From contig CAZVZX010000001.1 in assembly GCA_964631235.1 (NCBI GenBank), positions 189,662-253,661 of the forward strand: 64,000 bases of DNA, written 5' to 3'. Source of the DNA: JARKPK01 sp964631235 (lineage in GTDB: Bacteria; Planctomycetota; Planctomycetia; Pirellulales; Thermoguttaceae). The notes under the pieces are model-generated. The model saw nothing but the letters and a program-made list of their open reading frames with translations. It did no database searches and was not told the origin of the DNA. Positions 8,326 to 17,446 of the stretch are shown here, one piece after another (position 1 is the first letter of the stretch; each line of letters opens with the position of its first letter). A program made the position numbers and the translations under genes.

Positions 8326-9900
8326 ATGAGCGAATCGCACGCAAAAGGCCGCTGCCGCATCACGGTGGCAATGATCGTACGCAATGAGGCCGACGTACTG
8401 GAGCGGTCGCTCGAAAGTGCCGCCCCGTTGGCCGACGAGCTTCTGGTGATCGATACCGGCTCGACCGACGCAACGCGGCAGGTGGCCGCCCGCCTCGGCG
8501 CACGCGTGGTCGATCACGCTTGGGCCGACGACTTTGCCGCGGCGCGCAACTTCGGGCTGCGCGAGGCGCAGGGCGACTGGATTCTGTGGCTCGATGCAGG
8601 CGAACGCTTGGCCGACGGCTCGGCCGCGAAGCTCCGCGAGTTTGTCAACACGACGGCACGCAGCAATGCGGTGTACTCCATCCTCATCGAATTGGAATCA
8701 AGCGACCCGAGTTGTTCGGGCGAACAGATCGCTCTGCCGCGATTGATGCCCCGCCGCCCCGAACTGACCTTCGTCGGCCGAGTCCGCGAAACATTGCTTC
8801 CTTCGGCGTCGGCGGCCGGGATGACCGTTGCCCTGGCCCCGGGCTTGATCGAGCGCCATCGTCGCGACCACGAGCACCAGCGCCGCTTGGCTCGGGCGCG
8901 GCGGAACTTGGCGTTGGCCGAACGCGAAATGGCCGACATCGGCGTGCGCGCCGCTCGGCCGTTGTTGGCCGCCGCCGAGGCACTGTCCGACTTAGGCCGC
9001 ACAGAAGAGGCACTAAAGACCTACGAAGAGGCCGAGAACGCCGCCGAGCCCGGCTCATCGGAACGGCTCGAGGCCTATTACGGGCGGTTGGCCGTTCTGG
9101 CGGCCGAGCCGAACGCCGGCGACGCCCTGCTCGACGCCTGCCTGCACGCACTCGAAGAGTTCCCGCTCGATGCGCAACTGCTTCTGACGTTGGGCAATGT
9201 GATGCAGCAGCGCAATCGGCTGGCGTTGGCGGCGCGCAGCTTCGATATGGCGGTCAAGTTCGGCCGCGTCGATCTGAGCACCTGGCATCTGGCGGAACTG
9301 CCCGAGGTCTCCGTCGTCTGTCTGGCAGTGGTGCTTCAGTTGCAGGGCCGAGAGTCGGACGCCGAGCAAATACTCACCGAAGCGTTGGCCAAGAGCGATT
9401 CGCCGCGGCTGTTGCGCGCGTTGGTCGATCTCTACATCAAACAGAATCGGCGCGCCGAGGCGTTGGCCGCCGCGGATCGGCTCCCCGTGGCCGACGAAGA
9501 GATCGGCTCGCTCCACGAGGCCGTGCAAGGCGCCTGCGACGCATCGGCCGGCGACTGGACCAGCGCGCTGGCCCATCTGCAAATCGCTTACCTGAACGGC
9601 TCGCGACATCCTCTCTGCTTGCGATGGCTGGTCACCACCTATCTGGCCAACGGCCAAATCGATGCCGCCTATCCCGTGCTGCTCGAATGGTTGCAGGTGG
9701 AACCGAGCAACGGAGAAGCCAAGGCCTATTTGGCTTCGCTCCGCGAAGCCGGTCTGGAAGTCGGCAGCGAACCGGCGGCAACCGACGCGATGTCGGCCGA
9801 AGCCGATTCGGGCATGAAGCTCCGCGTCGATCCGCCGCAGGGCCTGCCCGCCACGCTTCCGCCCGCACCGATCGACATTCCCAGCAGCTTCGCGTCCTGA
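8326..9900 (+). CDS. Family 2 glycosyltransferase fused to a TPR region
   Basis: 524 aa. Residues about 1-200 are a GT-A domain of family 2 type: ITVAMIVRNEADVLERSL, the nucleotide-binding DTGSTD block, AWADDFAAARNFGLREA and a WLDAGE metal-binding site. The rest (about 200-490) is all-alpha with repeated Leu/Ala-rich helix pairs and reads as tetratricopeptide repeats. Such GT2-TPR proteins transfer sugars to proteins or surface glycans in many bacteria, with the TPR part holding the acceptor. The ATG at 8326 is preferred over TTG at 8305; GGAG lies about 11 bases upstream. It has no signal peptide and is probably cytoplasmic. It stands alone. Confidence 0.82.
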   Translation: MSESHAKGRCRITVAMIVRNEADVLERSLESAAPLADELLVIDTGSTDATRQVAARLGARVVDHAWADDFAAARNFGLREAQGDWILWLDAGERLADGSAAKLREFVNTTARSNAVYSILIELESSDPSCSGEQIALPRLMPRRPELTFVGRVRETLLPSASAAGMTVALAPGLIERHRRDHEHQRRLARARRNLALAEREMADIGVRAARPLLAAAEALSDLGRTEEALKTYEEAENAAEPGSSERLEAYYGRLAVLAAEPNAGDALLDACLHALEEFPLDAQLLLTLGNVMQQRNRLALAARSFDMAVKFGRVDLSTWHLAELPEVSVVCLAVVLQLQGRESDAEQILTEALAKSDSPRLLRALVDLYIKQNRRAEALAAADRLPVADEEIGSLHEAVQGACDASAGDWTSALAHLQIAYLNGSRHPLCLRWLVTTYLANGQIDAAYPVLLEWLQVEPSNGEAKAYLASLREAGLEVGSEPAATDAMSAEADSGMKLRVDPPQGLPATLPPAPIDIPSSFAS

Positions 9901-10172
9901 CGACCAGCGTCGGCCGCCGCGACAACTGCCCTGCCGATCTTGGCGATTCACAATGATTCGCCCGCGGTGTTCTCCGGCGATGCTGCGCCCTTGCATCTGA
10001 AGGCCGCGTGTTGGTTCTCCCACTGTTTCGACCCGGCGCCGCGTCGAGTACATTGTTTGGGAATGTAAGCCGCCAGCAAGCGGCACTGCCGGCCGATGTA
10101 TTCGCGGGGTTGGGTCTCTTCAACCGCGATGGCCCCATCCGCCTTCACCGCCGTTCAATCGAGGGGAACACG

Positions 10173-11558
10173 ATGCGTTCGCCCATGGATGAGCAGGGAT
10201 CGGTTCTCTATCTGACGCTTGTCTGCTTGGTGGCGACGTTGGGCGGACTGCTCTTTGGATACGACACGGCCGTCATTAGCGGCGCGATCGGCTATCTGCA
10301 AACCCATTTTTCGCTTGATCCAGCCCAGAAGGGCTGGGCGGCGGCCAGCGCGTTGGTCGGGTGCTTTATCGGTGTCGCGTTCGCCGGCCAATTGAGCGAT
10401 CGGTTCGGCCGACGCAACACATTGATCGTTTCCGCCGTTTTGTTCTTCGTTTCCGCGGTTGGCACGGCCCTTCCTCGCACACTCAACGAGTTCGTGTTCT
10501 ATCGAATTCTCGGAGGGCTGGGCGTGGGCGCGGCGTCGATGACCAGCCCGATGTACATCGCCGAGATCAGCCCGGCCCGCATCCGCGGGCGAATGGTCTC
10601 GATCAACCAATTCGCCATCGTTTTCGGCATGCTGCTGGTGTACTTCGTCAACTACTTCATCCAGGGGTGCGGCGACGAATCGTGGAACACCGAAATCGGC
10701 TGGCGTTGGATGTTCGGTTCGGAGGCCGTCCCCGCATTGTTGCTCTTGGTTTGTCTGTTCTTTGTGCCCGAGAGCCCGCGCTGGCTGACCAAACAAGGCC
10801 GAGCCGATCGGGCACGCGCCATTTTGGGCCGAATTGGCGGGGCGGCAAACGCCGAGCGAGAAATGACCGAGATCGAAAAAGCACTGTCGGCGGAAAGCGA
10901 CTCGCTCACACAGCTTTTTCAGCCCAACATGCGGGTTGTGCTTTGGATTGGCATCGCGCTGGCCGTGCTTCAACAGGTGACCGGGATCAACGTCTTCCTG
11001 TACTATGCGCCGGAGATCCTCAAATCGGTTTCCGGCAGCGAAATGGATGTGGCGCTGTTGCAAACGGTGCTGGTGGGGGCAGTCAACCTGCTCTTCACGG
11101 TCTTGGCGATTTGGATTGTCGATCGCGTCGGCCGCAAGCCGCTGATGATCGTCGCCGAAGACGTCGACGGCCTGTGCCTGACGGCCATCGGCCTGGCGTC
11201 GATGGCGCAAACCATCGGGCCGTGGCTGCTGCCGTTCATGCTCGGCTACATCGCCTGTTTTGCAGTGTCCGTCGGACCGGTCACGTGGGTGATCTTGTCC
11301 GAGATCTTTCCAACGAAAATCCGTGGGCGGGCAATGGCCATCGCCACCTTCTTGCTTTGGGTGGCCAACTACATCGTTTCGCAAACCTTTCCGATGATGG
11401 ACGAAAACGCTTGGCTCGTCGAACGATTCCATCACGGTTTTCCCTTCCTGCTCTACGCGGCGTTTTGCGCGGTTCTGGTCGCGGTTGTCTGGGCGATGGT
11501 GCCGGAAACCAAAGGCCGCTCGCTGGAAGAAATCGAACGCATGTGGACGAAGAACTGA
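10173..11558 (+). CDS. Sugar porter family MFS transporter
   Basis: 461 aa with twelve hydrophobic segments, a sugar:proton symporter of the XylE/GLUT branch in the inner membrane. Diagnostic motifs are LFGYDTAVISGA in helix 1, DRFGRR between helices 2 and 3, PESPRWL before the central loop, QQVTGINVFLYYAPEI in helix 7, DRVGRKPLM between helices 8 and 9, and VPETKGRSLEEIE at the C-terminus. QQVTGIN supports a hexose or pentose substrate. The ATG at 10173 follows GAGGGGA at good distance. It precedes an exported FAD enzyme and a SASA esterase, so it probably imports sugars released outside. Confidence 0.9.
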   Translation: MRSPMDEQGSVLYLTLVCLVATLGGLLFGYDTAVISGAIGYLQTHFSLDPAQKGWAAASALVGCFIGVAFAGQLSDRFGRRNTLIVSAVLFFVSAVGTALPRTLNEFVFYRILGGLGVGAASMTSPMYIAEISPARIRGRMVSINQFAIVFGMLLVYFVNYFIQGCGDESWNTEIGWRWMFGSEAVPALLLLVCLFFVPESPRWLTKQGRADRARAILGRIGGAANAEREMTEIEKALSAESDSLTQLFQPNMRVVLWIGIALAVLQQVTGINVFLYYAPEILKSVSGSEMDVALLQTVLVGAVNLLFTVLAIWIVDRVGRKPLMIVAEDVDGLCLTAIGLASMAQTIGPWLLPFMLGYIACFAVSVGPVTWVILSEIFPTKIRGRAMAIATFLLWVANYIVSQTFPMMDENAWLVERFHHGFPFLLYAAFCAVLVAVVWAMVPETKGRSLEEIERMWTKN

Positions 11559-11674
11559 AGCCCGTTGCTTGCCATCGACCCGGCCGCCGCGACAAAGTCG
11601 ATCCCGCCGCAAAGCCGAGCAGCCAGACAAAGCCGAACACTGCTGCGCAGCCGTGCGCAAGGTAGTGATGGCGG

Positions 11675-11727
11675 CGCGCCGGTCGGCAACACGCCGGCCA
11701 CCGCGGTTTTGCGCGCCGACCGGCGCG
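11675..11727. repeat. 13-bp perfect inverted repeat, possible transcript end
   Basis: CGCGCCGGTCGGC (11675-11687) is mirrored perfectly by GCCGACCGGCGCG (11715-11727) with a 27-base loop. It lies 117 bp after the sugar porter stop. There is no clean T run, so it may be a stabilising 3' hairpin rather than an intrinsic terminator. Nothing else is evident between 11559 and 11903. Confidence 0.5.
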
Positions 11728-11903
11728 ATTTCGTCGGGGAAAACCTGACAAACGAACCCCCGGCAGTTACAATCGGACAAGGCGGCGGTCCAGGCGTGAA
11801 CGCTCTGCGGCCTGCCTGTTGGCGCGACGGACTCGATGCGGCCGTCGCGTTCCATCTTCCGCGTTTTGGCCCTTGGGCGACCTACCGGTTTGGGGACAAG
11901 AAA

Positions 11904-13724
11904 ATGACGTTGAGCAGAAGAACCTTCATTCGCGTTGTCGGCGGCGTTGGGTTGACCGCGGCGGTTCCGTTTGATTATCTGATCGGTGCCGAGCCGGAGG
12001 CCTCGGGCGTGTTGGTCGAGGCGGCTTCATTCGCGGAACGCGGGGGATGGCAGCTCGATACGCAACACTATCAACAGATGGGCGGCTGCTACCTGCTGGC
12101 CCACGGCTTGGGCAAACCCGTCGCCAACGCCAAAACGCGATTTTCCCTGCCACAATCGGGCACTTGGCATGTGTGGGTGCGAACGCGCGATTGGTGCCCG
12201 GGCGATTGGCCGTCGCCGGGCCGATTCCGCGTCCGCGTCAACGGCTCGGCCCTGGCAACCACCTTCGGCACCGAAGGCGAGCCGTGGCACTGGCAATACG
12301 GCGGCACGGTGGAGATCGCTGCTCCGCAAGGCGTCGAGTTGGAGCTGGAAGACCTCACTGGCTTCGACGGCCGTTGCGATGCCATCTATTTCAGCCGCGA
12401 GAAAACGCCGTCGCTTCCTAACAGCGACCTTCGCCAGTTGGCTGCCTGGAAAGATCGGCTCAGCGGTCGAGCCGACAAGCCCATCGCCGAGCGCACATAC
12501 GATCTGGTGATCGTCGGCGGCGGGATTGCGGGCTGTGCCGCGGCCCTGGCCGCCCGGTCGCAGGGCCTTCGCGTGGCGCTCATTCAAGATCGTCCCCTGT
12601 TCGGCGGCAATGCCAGCGAGGAGATCCGCGTCCACACAATCGGCATCTCCGGCAAGGGCGAGGCGATTATCAAAACGATCGACACGCCCCACTATCCCAA
12701 CGGTCACGCCGACGCCATCAAGGCTCAACAAAAACGCGAGGCCACGATGAAGGCCTCGGGCGCCGACCTCTTCCCGCTGCACATCGCCATCGGCTTGGAG
12801 AAGGCCGGCGATCGAATCGTCAGCGTCGAGGCCCGCAACGCGGTCACGGGCATCATCACCCGGTTCCGCGCGCCGGTGTTCATCGACGCAACCGGCGACG
12901 GCTGGCTGGGCTATTGGGCCGGGGCCGACTGCCGCTACGGCCGCGAAGCGCACAGCGAGTTCGACGAAGCGTGGGCCAAGCACGGCGACCTATGGAGCCC
13001 CGCCAAGCCCGACAACCGCGTGATGGGCACCAGCGTGCTGTGGAACTCCGAAGACGCCGGCGAACCCACCGAGTTTCCCGACGTGCCCTGGGCCATGCCC
13101 GTCGCCAAAACCCATGCCGCCATCAACGGCGAGTGGTACTGGGAATACTCGGCCAACCACCTGAACCAAATCGACGACGCCGAACGCATTCGCGATCATA
13201 TGCTCCGGGCCATCTTCGGTTCGTTCGCCAACGCAAAGAAAGATCCGAAGAATGCCGACGTCGCGTTGAAGTTCGTCGCTTTTGTCGGCGGCAAACGCGA
13301 ATCGCGCCGATTGATGGGCGACTACATCTACACAATGAAAGACATGACCGAACGCCGCCAATTCCCCGATGCCGTGGTCGAAGAGAAGCGGGAAATCGAC
13401 GGCCATTATCAATTGGCCGAAACCGGTTCGCCTCTCGACTTCCTCTCCAAGGCAATGTTCTATCCCACCGGCGGCCTGTACTACATTCCCTTCCGCAGCT
13501 TGTACTCGCGCAACATCGGCAATCTGATGATGGCCGGCCGCTGCTTCAGTTGTTCGCATGTCGGATTGTGCGGTCCGCGCGTGATGAAAACCTGCGGTCA
13601 GATGGGCATTGCCACCGGCTATGCGGCAGCCTTATGCAAAAAGTACAACGCCTCGCCCCGCGAGGTTGGGAAAAAACACATCAGCGAGTTGCGGCGATTG
13701 ATCGGCTACGAACCATCAACGTAA
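11904..13724 (+). CDS. Tat-exported FAD-dependent oxidoreductase with N-terminal lectin-like domain
   Basis: 606 aa. The N-terminus SRRTFIRVVGG plus a hydrophobic stretch is a Tat signal. Residues about 35-175 form a beta-rich domain that looks carbohydrate-binding (WHVWVRTRDW, FRVRVNGSALATTFG). The catalytic part starts at the dinucleotide site VIVGGGIAGCAAALAARS and continues LFGGNASEEIRVHTIG, as in large FAD-dependent oxidoreductases common in Planctomycetes. DATGDGWLGYWAGAD and the late block MMAGRCFSCSHVGLCGPRVM are typical of that group. Substrate unknown; a sugar or other alcohol is likely from the context. The ATG at 11904 fits the Tat signal; the open frame upstream is non-coding extension. 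Confidence 0.82.
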   Translation: MTLSRRTFIRVVGGVGLTAAVPFDYLIGAEPEASGVLVEAASFAERGGWQLDTQHYQQMGGCYLLAHGLGKPVANAKTRFSLPQSGTWHVWVRTRDWCPGDWPSPGRFRVRVNGSALATTFGTEGEPWHWQYGGTVEIAAPQGVELELEDLTGFDGRCDAIYFSREKTPSLPNSDLRQLAAWKDRLSGRADKPIAERTYDLVIVGGGIAGCAAALAARSQGLRVALIQDRPLFGGNASEEIRVHTIGISGKGEAIIKTIDTPHYPNGHADAIKAQQKREATMKASGADLFPLHIAIGLEKAGDRIVSVEARNAVTGIITRFRAPVFIDATGDGWLGYWAGADCRYGREAHSEFDEAWAKHGDLWSPAKPDNRVMGTSVLWNSEDAGEPTEFPDVPWAMPVAKTHAAINGEWYWEYSANHLNQIDDAERIRDHMLRAIFGSFANAKKDPKNADVALKFVAFVGGKRESRRLMGDYIYTMKDMTERRQFPDAVVEEKREIDGHYQLAETGSPLDFLSKAMFYPTGGLYYIPFRSLYSRNIGNLMMAGRCFSCSHVGLCGPRVMKTCGQMGIATGYAAALCKKYNASPREVGKKHISELRRLIGYEPST

Positions 13725-13779
13725 TCATCGGTTTTGGGCTCGACCTAAGCCCGAGCCACCACGCACCGAGGACACCCAA

Positions 13780-14721
13780 ATGACACGCTGCCGCTGCCTT
13801 TCGGCGTTTTCCGCCGTTGTGTTCGCCTGTTGGTTCGTCGTCCCGTCAGCCCATGCGGCAGAGAAACCGGTGCTGGTGTTCATCCTCGCCGGTCAATCGA
13901 ACATGGAAGGCCACGGCTTCGTCAAAGCCGACCCGAAGCGCAACGGCGGCAAAGGCAGCCTTGAACAGGTTGCTCCCGAAAAGTTTCCGCACCTTCTCGG
14001 CAAAGACGGTCAATGGGTCGTCCGCGATGACGTGTGGATCCACTACCTCGACCGAAAGGGCAGGCTCACCGTGGGCTACGGCGCGCAGCCCGATCGCATC
14101 GGACCGGAGCTAGGGTTCGGGCATGTGATCGGCGACGCCTGCGACGAGCCCGTCCTGTTGATCAAGTTGGCCTGGGGCGGAAAGAGCCTCGCCCGAGACT
14201 TCCGCCCTCCCAGCTCCGGCGGCGAGGTCGGCCCGTACTACACCGAGATCGTGCAGCGGACCAAACGCATCCTCGCCCAATTGAAAACCGAGTTTCCGGA
14301 GTTCGGCGACCGCGGCTATACCCTGGCCGGCTTCGGCTGGCACCAGGGCTGGAACGACCGCATCAATCAGGCATTCAACGACGAATACGAACGCAACATG
14401 GCCAACTTCATCCGCGATATCCGCAAAGATCTCGGGGTGAAGGACCTTCCGTTCGTCATCGCCGAAACCGGCATGAATGGCAAGCAAGAGACGCATCCGC
14501 GGGCACTCTCTTTGATGAAGGCCCAAGCGGCCGTAGCCGAGTATCCCGAATTCCGCGGGAACGTGGCGTTCGTCGGCACGCGAGAGTTCTGGCGCGATAA
14601 AGAAGTGTCGCCCACCGGTCAGGGCTATCACTGGAACAGCAACGCCGAAACATACTATCTGATCGGCGAAGCGATGGGCACGGCCATGAAGAAGCTCCGC
14701 CAGACGAAACCGGGCCAATAG
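13780..14721 (+). CDS. Secreted SASA-domain esterase (sialate O-acetylesterase / CE6-like)
   Basis: 313 aa. A signal peptide (about 1-26, ending AHA) precedes a SASA-type SGNH-like hydrolase. The catalytic serine block is LAGQSNMEGHG, the middle block is GFGWHQGWND and the late His block is GQGYHWNSNAETYYLIGEA. Members remove acetyl groups from sialic acid or plant polysaccharides such as xylan. It lies 55 bp after the FAD enzyme on the same strand, so co-transcription is likely. Together they suggest trimming and oxidation of decorated glycans outside the cytoplasm. Confidence 0.87.
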   Translation: MTRCRCLSAFSAVVFACWFVVPSAHAAEKPVLVFILAGQSNMEGHGFVKADPKRNGGKGSLEQVAPEKFPHLLGKDGQWVVRDDVWIHYLDRKGRLTVGYGAQPDRIGPELGFGHVIGDACDEPVLLIKLAWGGKSLARDFRPPSSGGEVGPYYTEIVQRTKRILAQLKTEFPEFGDRGYTLAGFGWHQGWNDRINQAFNDEYERNMANFIRDIRKDLGVKDLPFVIAETGMNGKQETHPRALSLMKAQAAVAEYPEFRGNVAFVGTREFWRDKEVSPTGQGYHWNSNAETYYLIGEAMGTAMKKLRQTKPGQ

Positions 14722-15158
14722 GCCCTATCTGGCGATTACCGGGCGATCTCGGTCCGGCGTGCGCGTCTTCCAAGCCGCCGGAACGCTGCAAGAGAAACCT
14801 GTTCCGCGCAATTGCGAAAGCGGCCGCACGCGCATCGAAGCAGCTCTCGTGCGGGTGGTCCCCGTTTGAAACGCTTTCGTTTTTCGCAGTTTACCCTAAC
14901 ATATTGCCGCGGAACATTTTCGCCCGACAAAGCCGGCAACCGAGCGGCAAACACGCTCGCCGGTTGACTGCGATCGGGGGCTTCGCCCAGCCTGAACATG
15001 CCACGAGTTGCCCTTGCGGCGATGGGTGCATTCCCGTTTTTGTGGCCCTTATGTCGCGCGCGGCGGTCGGCCACTGGCCGATAGTTTGCGTGGCGCGTTA
15101 GAATAGATGTTTTGGCTCGGCTTACTCAGTATTACCCGCAAGGTGGAGGATGCGAACG
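14722..15158. other. Intergenic stretch, nothing supported
   Basis: 437 bp between two secreted-enzyme genes. No gene, no clear hairpin with a T run. An AT-richer patch around 14870-14910 is the only compositional feature. Confidence 0.35.
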
Positions 15159-15848
15159 ATGAGACGCGCTTGGTTGTCGATGTTGGGCATGGTTGTCGTC
15201 GGGGCGTTGTCGGCTCAGGCAAGCGAACCGAATACACTGACGCCCGAAGAAAAAGCGGCCGGTTGGCGGTTGCTCTTCGATGGCAAGACAACGGACGGAT
15301 GGCGCAACTATCGGAAGGATTCGATCAGCCCGAATTGGAAAGTGGTCGATGGCGCGTTGACTCGGGTCGGCGGCGCGGGCGACATCATCACCAAAGACCA
15401 GTTCGAGGCGTTCGAGTTGGTGCTCGAATACAAAATCAGCAAGGGCGGCAACAGCGGCGTCATGTTCCATGTCACCGAAGAGGAAAACACGCCGTGGATG
15501 ACCGGCCCGGAAATCCAAATCCAAGACAACAAAGACGGGCATGACCCGCAGAAAGCCGGCTGGCTCTACCAACTGTACAAGCCGGAAATCGACGCCACGA
15601 ACCCGGCCGGCGAGTGGAACCAATTGCGCATCATCATTTCGCCCGCGAAAAGCGAAGTGTACATGAACGGCAAGAAGTACTACGAGTTCGTCAAGGGGAG
15701 CGACGACTGGAACCAACGGGTGGCGAAGAGCAAGTTCGCTTCGATGCCCAAGTTCGGCAAGCCCACGAAGGGGCATATTGCGCTGCAAGACCACGGCAAC
15801 GAAGTGGCCTTCCGCAATATCAAGATCCGAGAGTTGAAAAGCAATTGA
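15159..15848 (+). CDS. Secreted DUF1080 (3-keto-disaccharide hydrolase type) protein
   Basis: 229 aa with a signal peptide (about 1-24) and a single concanavalin-like DUF1080 domain. Family landmarks are GWRLLFDGKTTDGWRNY near the start, DGALTRVGGAGDIITKD, the central SGVMFHVTEE, and GHIALQDHGNEVAFRNIKI at the end. Characterised relatives cleave 3-keto-glycosides produced by C3 dehydrogenases, which fits the several exported Gfo/Idh/MocA proteins in this window. The ATG at 15159 has GGTGGAGG nine bases upstream; the ATG at 15150 is too close to that site. Confidence 0.88.
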   Translation: MRRAWLSMLGMVVVGALSAQASEPNTLTPEEKAAGWRLLFDGKTTDGWRNYRKDSISPNWKVVDGALTRVGGAGDIITKDQFEAFELVLEYKISKGGNSGVMFHVTEEENTPWMTGPEIQIQDNKDGHDPQKAGWLYQLYKPEIDATNPAGEWNQLRIIISPAKSEVYMNGKKYYEFVKGSDDWNQRVAKSKFASMPKFGKPTKGHIALQDHGNEVAFRNIKIRELKSN

Positions 15849-16210
15849 TTCTCGGCGAATCGCTGTAATAGTGATTCGAGGGCTTGATCGCAGGTGCGAT
15901 TGTTGACCGCCGAGCCGGGGCGGGCGCGACATGCCGCAAGGGCGATTGACCGCAACAAGAGGTTCAAAGCGCACTTGAGGTGAGTCGAACGCCGCCGCGG
16001 CTCGGCCGACGATTCGGCGAACGCATTTTTTGGCGCCGACAGCGGGCGCGAAGCGGTTCGAAGACTACGGCGGCCCCGGCTCTGCGGCAGAATCTGCGGA
16101 CTCAGCGGGCAGACGACCGAAGGCAGCCGCCCGACCTCGGCCGCCGGACAACAGGCTGCCGGGCAGCAGGCCGCGCGCAGTGTTCGATGGTGAAGGAGGA
16201 AACGCCTTTG
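15849..16210. other. Intergenic stretch, nothing supported
   Basis: 362 bp. The frame of the next gene stays open far upstream without a usable start until 16211. I see no RNA gene or repeat. Confidence 0.35.
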
Positions 16211-16954
16211 ATGAATCCCTACGGGGCCTTGTGCGACGATTTCTACGTCAATCTGAATCTCTCGACCGAAATGGAGTTGCCCACCAACCGGGAGACGGTG
16301 CTGCACTATTTCGAGCGATTGCAGAAGACCTACCCGTCGATGCGCAACTTCTATGCGCGCGACCCCAACGGCTTCGTGCTCGAAGAAGATAAAGATCAAG
16401 GACGATATCGTTGGTGTTCGATCGAACCGCGCCGGCTTTGTTCCGGCGTGGTCAATCCCGATTCGGTCGACTCGGCGATGGAACAGCACCATCTGGTGCT
16501 CGATGTGGCGCCGTACGCCCTTGCGGTCAGCACGATGGATTGCGAGGCCCTCGATCTGCTTTTCGGGTTCGACTTTCTCTATCGCGGAAACCACAATCAG
16601 CTTATCGCGGAAGCGTTGGGCGTCGGACCGTCGTTCGAACGGTTCCTCGAAACGCCCGGCTCGCGGGTGGTGAATTTCGAGCCCTCGTTGACGATCGCTT
16701 TGGACGACGATTGCCGTTTGCAAGTGCGGGTGAGTTTCGAAGCGCGGACCACTGCTTATCAAATTCGCACCGGCGAGTACCCTGAAGAGCAGCTGAGCGT
16801 GTACGTCATTGCCCGCCAATACGGCAGCCTGTCGAGCGATCAGACATTTGTGGACACGGTACAGAAGCTCCGCGAAGTCTGTCAGACGACCGTCGATCGG
16901 CACGTGGCTGAAGCGATCTTGCAGCCATTGGCTCGCGCCATCTCGCTAAAATAG
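16211..16954 (+). CDS. Conserved hypothetical cytoplasmic protein
   Basis: 247 aa, no signal peptide and no membrane segment. The sequence is balanced in composition and well formed, with alternating beta and helical stretches (for example FDFLYRGNHNQLIAEALG and RLQVRVSFEARTTAYQIR). I do not recognise a named domain. The start at 16211 follows an excellent Shine-Dalgarno GAAGGAGGAA at 16192-16201; an in-frame ATG at 16187 lies before that site and is rejected. A terminator-like hairpin follows at 17008, so it is probably monocistronic. Confidence 0.75.
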   Translation: MNPYGALCDDFYVNLNLSTEMELPTNRETVLHYFERLQKTYPSMRNFYARDPNGFVLEEDKDQGRYRWCSIEPRRLCSGVVNPDSVDSAMEQHHLVLDVAPYALAVSTMDCEALDLLFGFDFLYRGNHNQLIAEALGVGPSFERFLETPGSRVVNFEPSLTIALDDDCRLQVRVSFEARTTAYQIRTGEYPEEQLSVYVIARQYGSLSSDQTFVDTVQKLREVCQTTVDRHVAEAILQPLARAISLK

Positions 16955-17007
16955 GCGAGGCAATTCTCACCGACAGCGGCAACAGCGAATGTTGCTGGTG
17001 GTCATGC

Positions 17008-17039
17008 GTCGGCCGTTCGGCCTTGGGCCGACCTCTTTT
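17008..17039 (+). terminator. Rho-independent terminator after the 16211 gene
   Basis: GTCGGCC (17008-17014) pairs with GGCCGAC (17026-17032) around an 11-base loop. CTCTTTT follows. It lies 54 bp past the stop at 16954. Confidence 0.6.
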
Positions 17040-17097
17040 CGGGGGGAGCGGTCCGATCGCGGTGAAGTTCAAGCCCGTGCGCAATCGTTGTTACGGG

Positions 17098-17103
17098 TAT
17101 AAT
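17098..17103 (+). promoter_or_regulatory. TATAAT box in the leader of the HAMP-protein gene
   Basis: A perfect TATAAT preceded by GGG, without a convincing -35 at 16-18 bp. If used, it would give a leader of about 340 nt before the ATG at 17447. I see no known riboswitch in that leader. Confidence 0.3.
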
Positions 17104-17446
17104 CCGCCCGTATTCTTCGCAGGCCGGGTCGGCCGAGCGGCTCGCGACGACAGACTGACTGTCAGCAATTCTCTACAGGTCAACGGCTTAGAAGCGGCGA
17201 ATCGCGGCCGCAGATTACCGGCTGCTTCTCTGTCCGGCTAAGCGTGCCTCGACACGATGAGCTAATCTTAATAGGAGGGCTCTGGGGATTTCCACGATGC
17301 GCAGCGAAGGTGCGCGGCCGTCAACGGACGAGGCTCAACCGCGCTGGGCAACAAAGTCCTCCTACGCCGGCCGCGCGAGCCGCATTGCTGAGACCGCAAC
17401 AGACGATTGCCCTTTTCGGACGCGACGTGAAAAGAGGTGGTGGAAC

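Noticed and set aside
17118..17210. tRNA-Ser-like stretch
   Set aside because: A D-arm-like piece is present, but the putative anticodon stem has a wrong loop and there is no T-arm with TTCGA.
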